Part shown: piece by piece, positions 12,701 through 22,835 of the stretch
How positions within the stretch are numbered: position 1 is the first letter of the stretch
Layout of the letters: each line of letters starts with the position of its first letter
Assembly (NCBI RefSeq): GCF_964204865.1
Contig: NC_135258.1
Location: 18,268,916-18,332,915 of the forward strand
DNA from: Styela clava
Lineage: Eukaryota > Chordata > Ascidiacea > Stolidobranchia > Styelidae
Reading direction: 5' to 3'
Length of the DNA: 64,000 bases
Position numbers and translations under genes: made by a program
Notes under the pieces: model-generated
Told to the model about the DNA's origin: nothing
Databases searched by the model: none
Seen by the model: the letters and a program-made list of their open reading frames with translations, nothing else

Positions 12701-14184
12701 AATGTGCCCCCCAAGTGGAGTACAGTGGGACACTTGACAGACGTTTTTTAAAGCATTCTGGTAGTAAGATGTGTGTCACAAGAGAATTTCTCAGACGCTG
12801 AATAAAAACTACATTTACCCCTCTCTGCATTAGTCCCGCCAACTTACGTGAATATGCAGAATTAACGGCTCAAAATATGCAAAAAAAAAGTGTCCCAACC
12901 TCCGCCTTTTCCCCTATTGTATTTACTTTTACACAGTAATACGTTACTCGTTTTTTCATCTGTTGTCGTTGTGCAACTTTTTAACGGTATACTTATAGAT
13001 GAAGGCGCTTCCGGAAATCCATGTGCATTTTCCTATTATGGACCAACTCCGGAATCTGAATCTGAAGTTCGCCATCTCGTAAAGTACGTGATGGGCCAAG
13101 GAAAAATTGATGCCTATGTTACTACACACTCCTATACTCAGTTGATTTTGTATCCCTATGGATATACAAGTACTCCTTGTGCTGACGATGCAGTGTTGGT
13201 AAGATGCATTTGCTCGATTTTACTTCAAGTATCTTTTCTATGTAACTATGGAATTGAATATGTCAGATATTTTGAGCTTATTTGTCGTATAACTTTTGAT
13301 ATATAAAGCAAAATATGTGAATTCCGTATCTTTGTTGCCTAATTTCAAATGTGTTTGATTCGTAGCTATGTATTCACTATGTAGCTTTATTCACACGACC
13401 CCGGCGGTCTTATATTTAGAACGCCACCAGTAAGTTGATGCATGACGCTATGAAAGCAGTACACGGGAAAACGTATACATACGGGCCTAGTTCAACAACT
13501 ATTTGTAAGTATTTTAGCAACATTCCAATATGGCAATACTTATTTCTAATATAGAATTGACAATAATATAACGTGAAGACTTAATTAAATATAATTTTTC
13601 ACATAGTGTCGCGAGATTGATGGACGCCTTGACTCTTAGTTTCCCCAAACCTGCGGAAATATCGTTGATAGTCATATTTCACGTACGACACGAAACAAAA
13701 TACATGGCATGGTGGGCCGACATACGAATCGTCATATGGTTGATGAAATAACATGCCCCCAATTTCTTTTCGTATGCTGTGCTAGGCCAATCAAAGAACT
13801 GTAGGCAACCATTGTTATGATATATAACACTTTGATCGGTTCTAGAGTTTTCAGATTTATCTTATACATATCGAAGTCTCTCGAAACACTTAAGTAAGAG
13901 CGAAGTGTCGAAGTATTCGTCCTTTGAAAGCTCCATCACGAGGTCCAACCTATGGTTTAATCTTGGACCTCTCATATTCAGACGTTACTTCCGGAACCAC
14001 AACTGACTGGTCGTATGATGTAGCGGGGATCGTTCAGTCATACACCTTTGAACTACGGGATACCGGTAGATATGGATTTATTCTTCCTGCTGATCAAATC
14101 ATTCCCAACGGAGAAGAATATCTCGCTGGATTAGAAGTCTTGTCAAATTACGTGAGAGACAACTATGAAGGCTCTGGAATGTAG
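9761..14184 (+). CDS. Secreted zinc carboxypeptidase A/B-type (peptidase M14A), intact, 9 exons
   Basis: Exons 9761-9846, 10021-10096, 10556-10798, 11072-11275, 11361-11459, 11600-11690, 12999-13198, 13420-13504 and 13982-14184 all have GT-AG borders and sum to 1287 nt (428 aa plus stop). Order: signal peptide (MMRRLVFILVLLEIYIVKI), activation propeptide (aa ~30-125), catalytic domain. Active-site residues are all present: zinc ligands His187 and Glu190 (HCRE) and His310 (THSYTQ), Arg189, Asn258-Arg259 (DANRNFD), Tyr362 (codon split by the last intron) and general base Glu385 (FELRDTGRYGF). Cys252 and Cys275 match the conserved disulfide. The residue before Asp-Trp in the specificity loop is Thr369, not the Asp of B-type enzymes, so A-like specificity is more likely. 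It cleaves C-terminal residues from peptides after removal of the propeptide. The start is the first Met of a good signal peptide. Confidence 0.93.
11946..12914. mobile_element. 969-bp non-autonomous DNA transposon in intron 6 of carboxypeptidase gene 1
   Basis: Imperfect terminal inverted repeats: the left end starts GGGGAAGGTGGGGCC and runs to TTGGGACA; the reverse complement of the right end starts GGGGAAAAGGCGGAGG and runs to TTGGGACA. TA flanks both ends (11944-11945 and 12915-12916), as expected for the Tc1/mariner/pogo superfamily. Internal variants of TGGGGCACA/GTGGGACA recur on both strands. No transposase is recognised. Confidence 0.75.
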
Positions 14185-14409
14185 AATCGATTTAATAATC
14201 CTTGTATCTTGGTATTAATGTGAAACTGACCAAATGTTTTTTCACATCACGTAGCGTCATTAACCAATCTGCTAGCATTTGCAATAATTTTGTTAGAGTC
14301 AAATTGTATCTTTCATAATTTCAAAATTATATTGAAATACATGTTACGATAATTTACAATTTCATTTGTTTTTAGTGGGCGTCAAAACGTTTCAAGTAGC
14401 CTTATTTTA

Positions 14410-14415
14410 AATAAA
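14410..14415 (+). terminator. Polyadenylation signal of carboxypeptidase gene 1
   Basis: AATAAA 226 bp after the stop codon in an AT-rich 3' region. It is the first exact signal I see downstream. Confidence 0.5.
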
Positions 14416-14632
14416 ATTCAACTTACTTTTGTGAAATAGATTTACGTATGCCAGTTCAGTCATACGTCCACATAAGTGTTCAGTCATAAATCTCAAAATC
14501 TAGTAGAAAACGTGACACCAACAAAACGCTAAGTACATACATGCTTCTTCAGTTTTCGTCAGGCCACGTCATTATATACGTACATGTAATTATACGTATA
14601 CATGCATTCATGTACGATAACTGGGGCTGGGA

Positions 14633-14705
14633 ATGGTTAACCGGTTAATCGAATAACCGATTTTAGATGGTTAACGGTTACGATTTATTTTAACCGTTAA
14701 CTGAC
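14633..14705. repeat. Cluster of AACCGGTTAA-type palindromes
   Basis: GGTTAACCGGTTAATCG, ATAACCGAT, GGTTAACGGTTACG and TTAACCGTTAAC follow each other within about 70 bp. It resembles the subterminal motif of a small DNA transposon, but no partner end was found. From 14706 to 15130 I see nothing else. Confidence 0.45.
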
Positions 14706-15139
14706 ATCTCAGGTACAAATCATCTTTATAATGTACAATTTCGTCAAAAATGATTACGTCATCACAAATTAATCTCCTGTGGCGTTTAATTCAAAGGAAT
14801 ATCACTAACTGTATTAGTAAGGATCCAATATATGTGAGTAATAATTGAAGTACCAAGATTGCTGATTATGAAAATTTGGCAATACTTTACTAGCAACAAT
14901 TTTACAATACAAATTAACAATATAAACTCACTGTACATATATTGAATATTTTTATTCACACATAATGAAAAAAATGAAATTCGCAGTATTTCTAGAACAG
15001 ACACAAAATTAAAACAATTCTCAAATAAAAACTTTCAAATATATACATGGTTGTAAATTTTTCTTCTATTTTTTTATTTATTTGGGTTTGGAGGAAGTAA
15101 TCATGGAAGAAGAAGAAAAATATTGAATATTATATTCAA

Positions 15140-15770
15140 CTTGTTCTACCTATGCGACTTGTCCAAGTTGTCGTCTCACATCATTCGTTGTCCCACAATT
15201 GTTACATTTATCCTACTTGCACTGTTACCACAACTGACCAACACTTGTTCCAGAAAATGTATTTGAAAAAAAAATTAATAAAAATATCCCTGGGTGATAT
15301 TGGACAAAAAATCAGTTGCATAACTTGTAACTTGGATGATTGCGAAACATTGTTATACACAACTTTCACGGTATCATACTATCCACTCGGTGTGTCAACT
15401 ATGTCCTGTCCCACTTATCTCACTTGTCCCATACAAGATCCACGCGTCCCGCGTGTGCTCGTTAAATCACGTTTCTCAATTGTCATGCTTTTCTTAATTC
15501 CACTGTTGCCACAATTACCCCATTTGCTTCCAACCTTTCAAATTGTCTCACTTTTGTTCAACACTTGTACAACTTGCCACACACAAGTTATACAAATGAG
15601 AAACGTGCGAGAAGCGATACAAGTGTAGGACAAAAGTGGAACAGGTGAGGCAAGTGGCGCACGTGTGAAATGTGATACAAGTGTGGAGCACGTGATAAAA
15701 ATGAGGCACACGATACAAGTGGGACACGTGAGACGAGTGATACAAGTGGGTCGCGACATTTTTGAGACAC
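15140..15770. repeat. Strand-switching degenerate minisatellite of an ACTTGTCCCAC-like motif
   Basis: From about 15150 to 15580 the plus strand is rich in CTTGTCCCAC variants (for example TCACTTGTCCCATAC). From about 15590 to 15770 it switches to the complementary sense (GATACAAGTG, GTGGGACACGTG, GAGGCACACGATACAAG). The switch lies around ACACACAAGTTATACAAATG near 15577-15600. Open frames on both strands here are by-products of the repeat. Confidence 0.7.
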
Positions 15771-16940
15771 CAATAACAACGTTCTGGAAAAATGGAAAAT
15801 AAAGAATTTGCAAACCAATTCCATCTCAGCCGTGTGCGCTTTTTATTTCAAAATCGTTGGAATATTATTCTGTAAGCAAGACTTCATCTGAATTTTTACG
15901 TCACGTTACTGGATATAATGTTGAAAACTTAAATTCATAACCTCCAATGGACCTGCTTGAGTATTAGAGGCTTTTTGTCTCACCACGCGGTACTGCAAAG
16001 AATAATAGATGAAAGTCAGAAATACGCCAGACGGTCTTTGCAAACGTGAGAAAAATTCAACGGAGGGCTCTACGAAAGGGCTGAATAAATGAAACCGACC
16101 CTCAAATCAGGGATAAAAATTAATAGTCAGTCATAGAATTTTGTTTCAGATATACAATTCAAAATTGAATTCAAAATTTTTGTATCTTTCGCCACTAATG
16201 CTAATATGTGAGATTTGAGAAAAATACCCCCGTCACGTTTCAAATACTCCAGTTTGCGCTCACTGCGTTAAGGATGGTGGGGCTTTTCTACATAAGATCT
16301 ATGACTTCTATCTCTTGATTGGATTTGTATTATTCAATGCCTCATTGGTTCAGGATTTGTTTAAAAAAATTTTACATGATAATCTATATCCAAATAGATA
16401 TCAAGCAGCGCAAACTATGAGCGTATATACGAGTATATATATACATGAAAATGTTTTTGTCATGTCGGGATCTGGGTGACAGGAACAACATGTTTGTAGT
16501 TGGCTGGTTGTAAAGAAAAATCAAACAGTTATTAACATTTAATACTCCACTTTTACAAAAGGTCGGCAATTGTAAAATGCAGTCTTAAAATGTAGCGATT
16601 ATACGATATATTATGTAAATTTAATAATATTTAAGACTGCTGTAAAACAGATTGAAATGTATCATATACGTGCATTTAATACATGTATGAACACCTCGGG
16701 ATGTAAATGAATAAAACGACATAAACACTGAATGGTCAAATCACGCGAAGCTGGTTTACTATTAACAGCTTTATTTTTTAAAAGAAATCGATCTAGGAAT
16801 GCTATAAACGAATTCTAGAACTTAAGTGTTTCATTTTCCTGTACAAGCATTTCAATATATAGTTACAAATTTTTAAATCGAAGCCGATACGATATATTAC
16901 TTTCAAAAGTTCTAGGAGTTCGCGAGCGTTCCTGTCCTGT
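15771..16940. other. Intergenic, nothing recognised
   Basis: No coding, RNA or transposon signature found between the minisatellite and the second carboxypeptidase. Short AT runs only. Confidence 0.4.
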
Positions 16941-17243
16941 AATTTTAAAGCGTATATATATGTTTCACAATTATCTAACAATGAGAAGACAATTAGATAT
17001 TATTCTGACTTTGTTAGAAATTTACTTCTCGATAAAAGCGGATGGAAGTAATGTCGATTACAGTGGGTAAGTTAAACATGTTTAAATTTATGCCATTATT
17101 CAAGATATTCATGGATTTTTATTAGGATTTGGCCAAATTTTAGATTATCATGGCACTAAAACAAGTAGCATAGATGTTTATTTCTTGAATATGTGCAGAA
17201 TATGCAAAAATCGACTCTAACAATATTCATGTTGAATATTGAT

Positions 17244-17622
17244 TACCGTAAATGCTCGTTTTAACGCCCGGTCTTGATTAAGGGCCCGTTTGAATAGTCG
17301 CCCGTGTGAACAGGACATAAAAATAAATAAGGGCCGGTGCTTGAATACTCGCCCGGTGTAAAAAAATTTTTTTTTGCGTGTGCGTAGAAAAAGTTAAAAT
17401 TTTCATTATTCTCGTTTAAATCATACTTGAGAACTGGAAATGACAATATACGGTATTGATTATTGTAACGATCGATCTTATCTACCGGTATTTTTGTGTG
17501 TAATTTTACTTTAAAATTAACAAGCGCCCCTGCTTGAACAAGGGTCGGTTTGAATAAGGGCCCTGTTAGTGAGTATGTTAAAAAAAATAAGCGCCCTGGC
17601 TATTAAACGAGCAAATACGGTA
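17244..17622. mobile_element. 379-bp TA-flanked MITE in intron 1 of carboxypeptidase pseudogene 2
   Basis: Ends TACCGTAAATGCTCGTTTTA and, reversed, TACCGTATTTGCTCGTTTAA. The terminal TA probably represents the target duplication. The interior has complementary GGGCCCGTTTGAATA and GCGCCC blocks. A Tc1/mariner-type non-autonomous element is most likely. Confidence 0.8.
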
Positions 17623-19554
17623 TGTGGGACATTTCCCAGTTATTAAGTAGCTAATTTGTCAAGTTGAAGGTCCTGTCTTTGCGTCCTTGGTGTGAAAAAT
17701 TGACAACGCTATGCGAACCATAAATATCTGATCTATTCAAATTAGACATTTTCTCCCCTTTGTGGAGGACTCAAGTAGACATTTCAAAGAAGGATATACT
17801 AAATAAAGCAAGTCATGGCGTAATTCAAATCTGCTGATTGTGCAACAAATTTATAATAGTATCACTTGATTAATATTTGGATCTCTGGCTACTGTTTACT
17901 ATGGCTTAACGTCAAAGCTATGCTGGAATAAATCATTCATTTTAGCTATGTTAAGTAACCTAACTGTGATATTTTTGAAGGATCGATACACATTTATAAA
18001 ACGCTCTTGATAATGAACCTGACCTTATTATATTTGTCTTCATTATAGACAACAGGTATGGAGAGTGATCCCCCAGTCTTATGAAGAAGTTGGAGCTCTC
18101 ATAGAATTTGGAGAAAAATTTCAGGTGAGAAATCGGAATATAGTTGCCCCTTTTTTGCTAAGTTATTTCCACAGTTTTACCTTGAGTTCGGGATATACCT
18201 TCTTTTCAGCTTGACTTTTGGATGGAACCAACTTCACCTGACCGACCTGTAACTTTTCGAGTCAGTCCGAAAAATTTTCTTGAAATTGAAGATGATCTCG
18301 AACAACGAGGAACATTTGACCACGATATTCCTATTAAAACATTCAATTTCTGATTGACAAAGAAAAATAATCTTACAATGATAGAAAAAAGACTGGGAAA
18401 TTTGTAGCTAGCAGTGTTGGAACGTTTGATTATACGCAATATCATCCAGCAGAGGAGGTATAGCCTATCCTTGAACAATTCTGCAAATTTACCTGGAATA
18501 TTATATTATTTCATTAGTTAGCTATAATTATTTGTATAGCAGTTTTCAGTTGATATGTAGTCTTTGGCATAGAAAACTCATCAGTATATATTTGTTAAAA
18601 TTATTGTAATTTGGCTACTCGTGTGCTACTCACCATGTAAAAATTTTTTTTTTCAATTTTTTTTCAAAATTTGATTACAGGTCTACCAATGGATGGATTT
18701 AGTGGCGTCGGAATACGGTTTTGCAACGAAGGAGCAATTTGGAGTAACTTTTGAGAGACGACCATTGTATGTTTTAAAATTTGAAAAAACTTCTGCAAAG
18801 TCAAAACCAACTATATTAGTTGATGCATTGTAGAGAATGGATTACAACAGCTTCTTTGCTGTATATATTTAAAGAGGTGACTAATAATTTGTTTTTATTG
18901 AAAATTAGTTTATTTGTTATAAAATTGACGATATTTATGTACGATGCTTTAGGTCACTTTCCAATTTTCAGATGCTTCAAAACCCAAGATATGCTCACAT
19001 GATGGACGAAGTTAATTGGTATTTTGTTCCGATGATTAATGTTGACGGATATGTGGAAACATGGATTGGGGTATGTGCTGAAATGATCTCAATTTTTTCA
19101 TTATCTATAATTTCCCCAAGATATGTCGCCTCACTTTTACCATCTCGTTATATCGAATCGTAGTTACAATATATTTACGCCACAATTACGGCATTACACA
19201 GGATAGATTATGGAGGAAGAGCCGAAGTACTGAACCAAACTATAATTGTGTAGGAGTTGATGGGAATCGGAACTTTGATTCTCATTGGTCATGTAAGTGC
19301 TCTTCAAAATTATTATTCATCATCCTACATACTCAACATACTTTCCAAGTATATGCTCTATATGGCATAAAGAAGTATCAAACTTCTTCGAATTTGGAAA
19401 AACTTTCATTTTACAAAAACACATAAGTGACAATTCTATAATAGATCTAGCATATGTATTTTGGTTGTGTATTATGTCCGCGAGATAACACTAAGGTAGA
19501 TGCGGAGCCATTTTTTATTTTTCTATGCGCCCTGTTGTTCATTGTACAACTCTT

Positions 19555-19862
19555 GTTACTTATCGATTTTAATCGGTAAGTATGTTGATAGGTATTTGTC
19601 TGTCTGTCTGCATGTATGTCTGTTAGATGCACGCGATATCTCACGAAAGCGAGATTGAATCTACTCCAAATTTTGCATGTGCATTCATCATATCTCGGAG
19701 CAGAAGCCTAATGATTGGGCGAATTATGTCGTATAATAAGCCAGTTATTAATTAATTAGTGATGGGACACAAGGTGTCACTATGGAGTAAGGGCGCTGTT
19801 TAGGGGGATCCCCTAACTTTCAATCAATAATTCTTCGGTCTCTGACCGATATTCTCGTTTAT
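19555..19862. repeat. Interspersed repeat R1, copy 1
   Basis: About 310 bp shared with 46755-47080. It opens with a hairpin-capable CTTATCGAT...ATCGGTAAG and a GTATGTTGATAGGTA stretch, has GACACAAGGTGTCACTATGG inside, and ends with TCGGTCTCTGACCGATATTC, again hairpin-capable. It has no ORF. Class unknown; terminal hairpins without clear inverted repeats are compatible with, but do not prove, a Helitron-like element. Confidence 0.65.
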
Positions 19863-20672
19863 GCACTTGTTGTATCTTGTTTGTGCACAGATGATGGTGC
19901 TTCCAAAGATTCGTGTTACGGCAACTATTATGGACCGACTCCAGAGTCCGAGTCAGAAATTCGCCACCTTGTAAAGTATGTGATAGGTCAAGAAAAAATT
20001 GACGCCTACGTTACTACTCACTCCATTGGGCAATTGATATTATATCCGTATGGATATACAGATGTTCCTTGCGCTGACGATACCGTACTGGTGGGAATAA
20101 AGATTTCTTCTTATTTTCATGTTGTGGTCTCGTTTCCTATGTGTTTTGTTTAAATCAAGTGAAAAAGAAACAACCATAAAAAAACAATGAAATGTCATAT
20201 TAAAGAAAGTAATATTTCCGAATCAGGTTTATTATATTTAGGCATTCACGTTAACATACGATCTCCGACAAAACGTGCTAGTGGCACGATTTCCCATATA
20301 GCCTACAGTATAGCCTACTGGAAATGAAGTGTATATTTGAATCGTTTTGCAAAATTGTTGTTGTTCGTGTTGCTGGGTTTAATGTTAGGAAAAATTTTCT
20401 TTTCTATGCAGCTAATGAGCAACCAATTTCAAACTTTTCAAAAATTTTCGTCGAGTCCCATGTAGCACATTATTTCACCCACAATTTCGCATTGTATTTT
20501 AATATTCCAGGGGAATACATGACGTATGCTTTCATTTCGAACATGACGTGAACTTCTATTTTGTATAGGATGATATATATTAAAACCTACAAGTATAATG
20601 TAGAAGTTTGTTTTTAGTAAACTTAACAATTTAAATTATAGAACGCGACAAGTAAGTTGATGCAAATGAAAA

Positions 20673-20868
20673 ATGGTTGAAATGACGCTACCCGATGTGA
20701 AAAAAAAATTCGGTCAGTTTCAACATAATCTCATGATACAAGGATTAATAAATCGATTTTACATTCCAGAGCCTTCATAATTGTCTCTCACGTAATTTGA
20801 CAAGACTTCTAATCCAGCGAGATATTCTTCTCCGTTGGGAATGATTTGCTCAGCAGGAAGAATATGTC
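20673..20868 (-). pseudogene. Inverted copy of the last carboxypeptidase exon and its 3' flank
   Basis: Read on the minus strand, this matches gene 1 positions about 14085-14260: it encodes ILPAEQIIPNGEEYLAGLEV and the remaining end of exon 9, then a stop and 3' UTR. Only a few substitutions separate it from gene 1. The sequence on its right (20869-21140) matches gene 1 downstream DNA (about 14270-14560) in the direct orientation. So a roughly 200-bp piece flipped in place within the duplicated segment. Confidence 0.88.
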
Positions 20869-21140
20869 CATGCTATTTCTTGCAAGAATTTTGTTAAACC
20901 ACGTTGTATCTTACATAATTCAAAATCATATTAAAATACATGTTACGATAATTTATAATTTCATTTGCTTTTAGTGGGCGTAAAACATTTGAAGTAAATT
21001 AGAAGAAAATTAAATTACTTTGGTGACAAAGATTCACGCATGTCACTTCAGTCATACGTCCATATAAATCGCAAGATCTAGTACGAAACTTGACACCAAC
21101 AAAACGCTAAGTATGCTTCTTCTGGTTTTCTAGCAAGAAC
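20869..21140 (+). repeat. Duplicated 3' flank of carboxypeptidase gene 1
   Basis: Direct-orientation match to about 14270-14560, including ACATGTTACGATAATTTA and TTGACACCAACAAAACGCTA blocks. The following 21141-22126 holds no feature I recognise. Confidence 0.85.
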
Positions 21141-22134
21141 GTCAGCATACATTCATGATAACGATAATACTTCCCTATTTCCCCGTTTGCCGTGCCTGGT
21201 TGCGAGTATTTTTGCTCTTGCGGATTCAGTATTCCTAAACATGAGAGGCGGGATAAACATTTGCCATCAAAAGCTCGTACATAATGCCGCATAAATGGAA
21301 ATTTTCATCTCTACCAGAAGAAGAATCTCTTGACATGAACACGATTATTGTGATTACGAGAGCTAGACGTGGGCTATAAAATCGGACTAACAATTTTTTA
21401 TTGTATAAATCAATGGTCGACAAATCACATGAAATTACGGATGCAGAATTTATTCTTAAACAAAATCAGTTTATGGTACTTAATTGCAGACTATGGTAAT
21501 CGAGCAATATCGGATAGTATTTTATTCTTTTTGGTATTACTGTTATTCTATTATCGCATTAGATCTTGCTTCATTTACTGAGGTCTAGGAATCTTTGTGG
21601 CTTCTGGGCAATGATGCAATCTTTTAACAATTTTTTAAATCATCGAACCTTATAATAAAAATAGGCGGGAAGACAAATAACAATAATGTCAGGAGTAAAT
21701 TTCAATTACACGAGAAAACATAGGATAACAGATTATTATTAGTCCCAAGCTTGTCTCTCGTTTGTAATGAAGCATCATAATCTTCGAGCTACGAGGTTAC
21801 ACAAGATCATGCTCATGCAGACAGATTGTTTTATTCTCTTTAAAAAATTATATAAGTTGTCATTTAGTTTAGTGGGACTTCTAAACAAGATGTTTATCAC
21901 ATCCATTAACTTTCTCGAATCTAGAGAGGTATGTGTGTGCAGATTTGCTGAGAAGCTCTGCTTCCAGGAGTGACCAATTATACCTAAATACAATATGGTA
22001 TAGCACTGAAAACCGAAAGCTGAACGTCTATATCCTAAATAGGAGTTTATATATTAGTTTTAAAAGTTTGCCAGGAATTTTGTTGAGATTTTTTCAAAGT
22101 CAGGTTATAGCCTGGTAAACCTATCTGATTTTCA

Positions 22135-22339
22135 GGGTGACCGTACGTTCCAACCCACGTACATTTGAGCCCATGTGTATATCCGCGGGTTCAATCTATA
22201 TTCGGGTGCTAAAACCCATGGGTTAGGGTCAGTATGGGTTCAAATATCCGAGAAACAAAATAAATTTTCATAGGTGCAATAGTATGCAGGTGCAATTGTC
22301 GTGGGTTCAAATGTACGTGGGTTCAAATGTACGGGAACC
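22135..22339 (+). mobile_element. MITE M1 copy 1, inserted at the acceptor of the last carboxypeptidase exon
   Basis: About 205 bp, GGGTGACCGTAC...GGGAACC, with roughly 37-bp terminal inverted repeats built from CGTACATTTGAACCCA units. It is flanked by the 8-bp duplication GATTTTCA at 22127-22134 and 22340-22347. The duplicated bases belong to the splice acceptor, so TTTTCAG now exists on both sides. A second copy lies at 27461-27648. Confidence 0.88.
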
Positions 22340-22483
22340 GATTTTCAGATCTCACGTCTGGAACAACCACACCCTGGTCATATGATGAAGCAAAAATTGT
22401 ACAGCCATATACATTTGAACTTCTATATACATGTCATTATGGGCATATCCTGCCTGCTGATCAAATAATTCCGATCGGTGAAG

Positions 22484-22759
22484 CAATGTTCCCTCTAATT
22501 TTTTGTAGTATATGTGCGCAGAAATTTTGTTGTGTGCGCACTTTTTTGGAAATGACTAATATTTGTGCAAAAACCAATGAAGAAATTTTGGCGTTCTAAC
22601 CGGGTGATGGGTGGGCCAACCACAAACTTTCTCAACCTGCCAATCGAGAACATTTTTACATTACATCGAAATACGTCTGTGCGCAGTAAATCTATGCGTG
22701 TGCGCAGCCTCTGAAAGCTGTGTGCGCGCGCACACGCGCACACCTTAGAGGGAACACTG
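22484..22759. mobile_element. 276-bp hAT-type MITE inside the last exon of pseudogene 2
   Basis: Terminal repeats CAATGTTCCCTCTAA and, reversed, CAGTGTTCCCTCTAA. The 8-bp target duplication CGGTGAAG is at 22476-22483 and 22760-22767. CARTGTTCCCTCTAA with an 8-bp duplication fits hAT elements. The right half carries alternating TGTGCGCGCGCACACGCGCA, a Z-DNA-prone tract. Confidence 0.92.
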
Positions 22760-22835
22760 CGGTGAAGAATATCCAGATGCCTTAGAAGTGTTGTCAAATT
22801 ACTTGCGGGACAACATTCAAGGCTCCGGAATGTAA

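Larger units (their letters stand above)
16981..22835 (+). pseudogene. Zinc carboxypeptidase pseudogene 2 (tandem copy of gene 1)
   Basis: Exon equivalents: 16981-17066, 18049-18124, 18210-18457, 18681-18876, 18972-19070, 19202-19292, 19891-20090, a 22-nt stub of exon 8 at 20641, and a last exon 22349-22835. Exons 1, 2, 5, 6 and 7 have the same lengths and phases as gene 1. Lesions: exon 3 is 5 nt longer, with a frameshift near 18345 and a stop where gene 1 has Leu; exon 4 lacks 8 nt (ATTCATTG), removing the first zinc-ligand His and the frame; Tyr of HSYTQ is Ile (HSIGQ) in exon 7; exon 8 is truncated, followed by an inverted piece of exon 9; a MITE sits at the last acceptor and a hAT MITE inside the last exon. 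A TATATATA box about 30 bp before the ATG remains. The distal last exon may belong to a different ancestral copy. Confidence 0.92.

Noticed and set aside
14786-15004. 72-codon minus-strand frame with hydrophobic stretch
   Set aside because: Composition follows the AT bias; there is no start context, partner exon or family match.
15152-15824. Several Cys/Thr/Ser-rich open frames on both strands
   Set aside because: They are translations of the degenerate strand-switching minisatellite and have no splice, promoter or family support.
22716-22743. CRISPR-like or bacterial repeat structure
   Set aside because: No regularly spaced repeats occur anywhere in the window, and spliced genes and hAT elements show it is eukaryotic.
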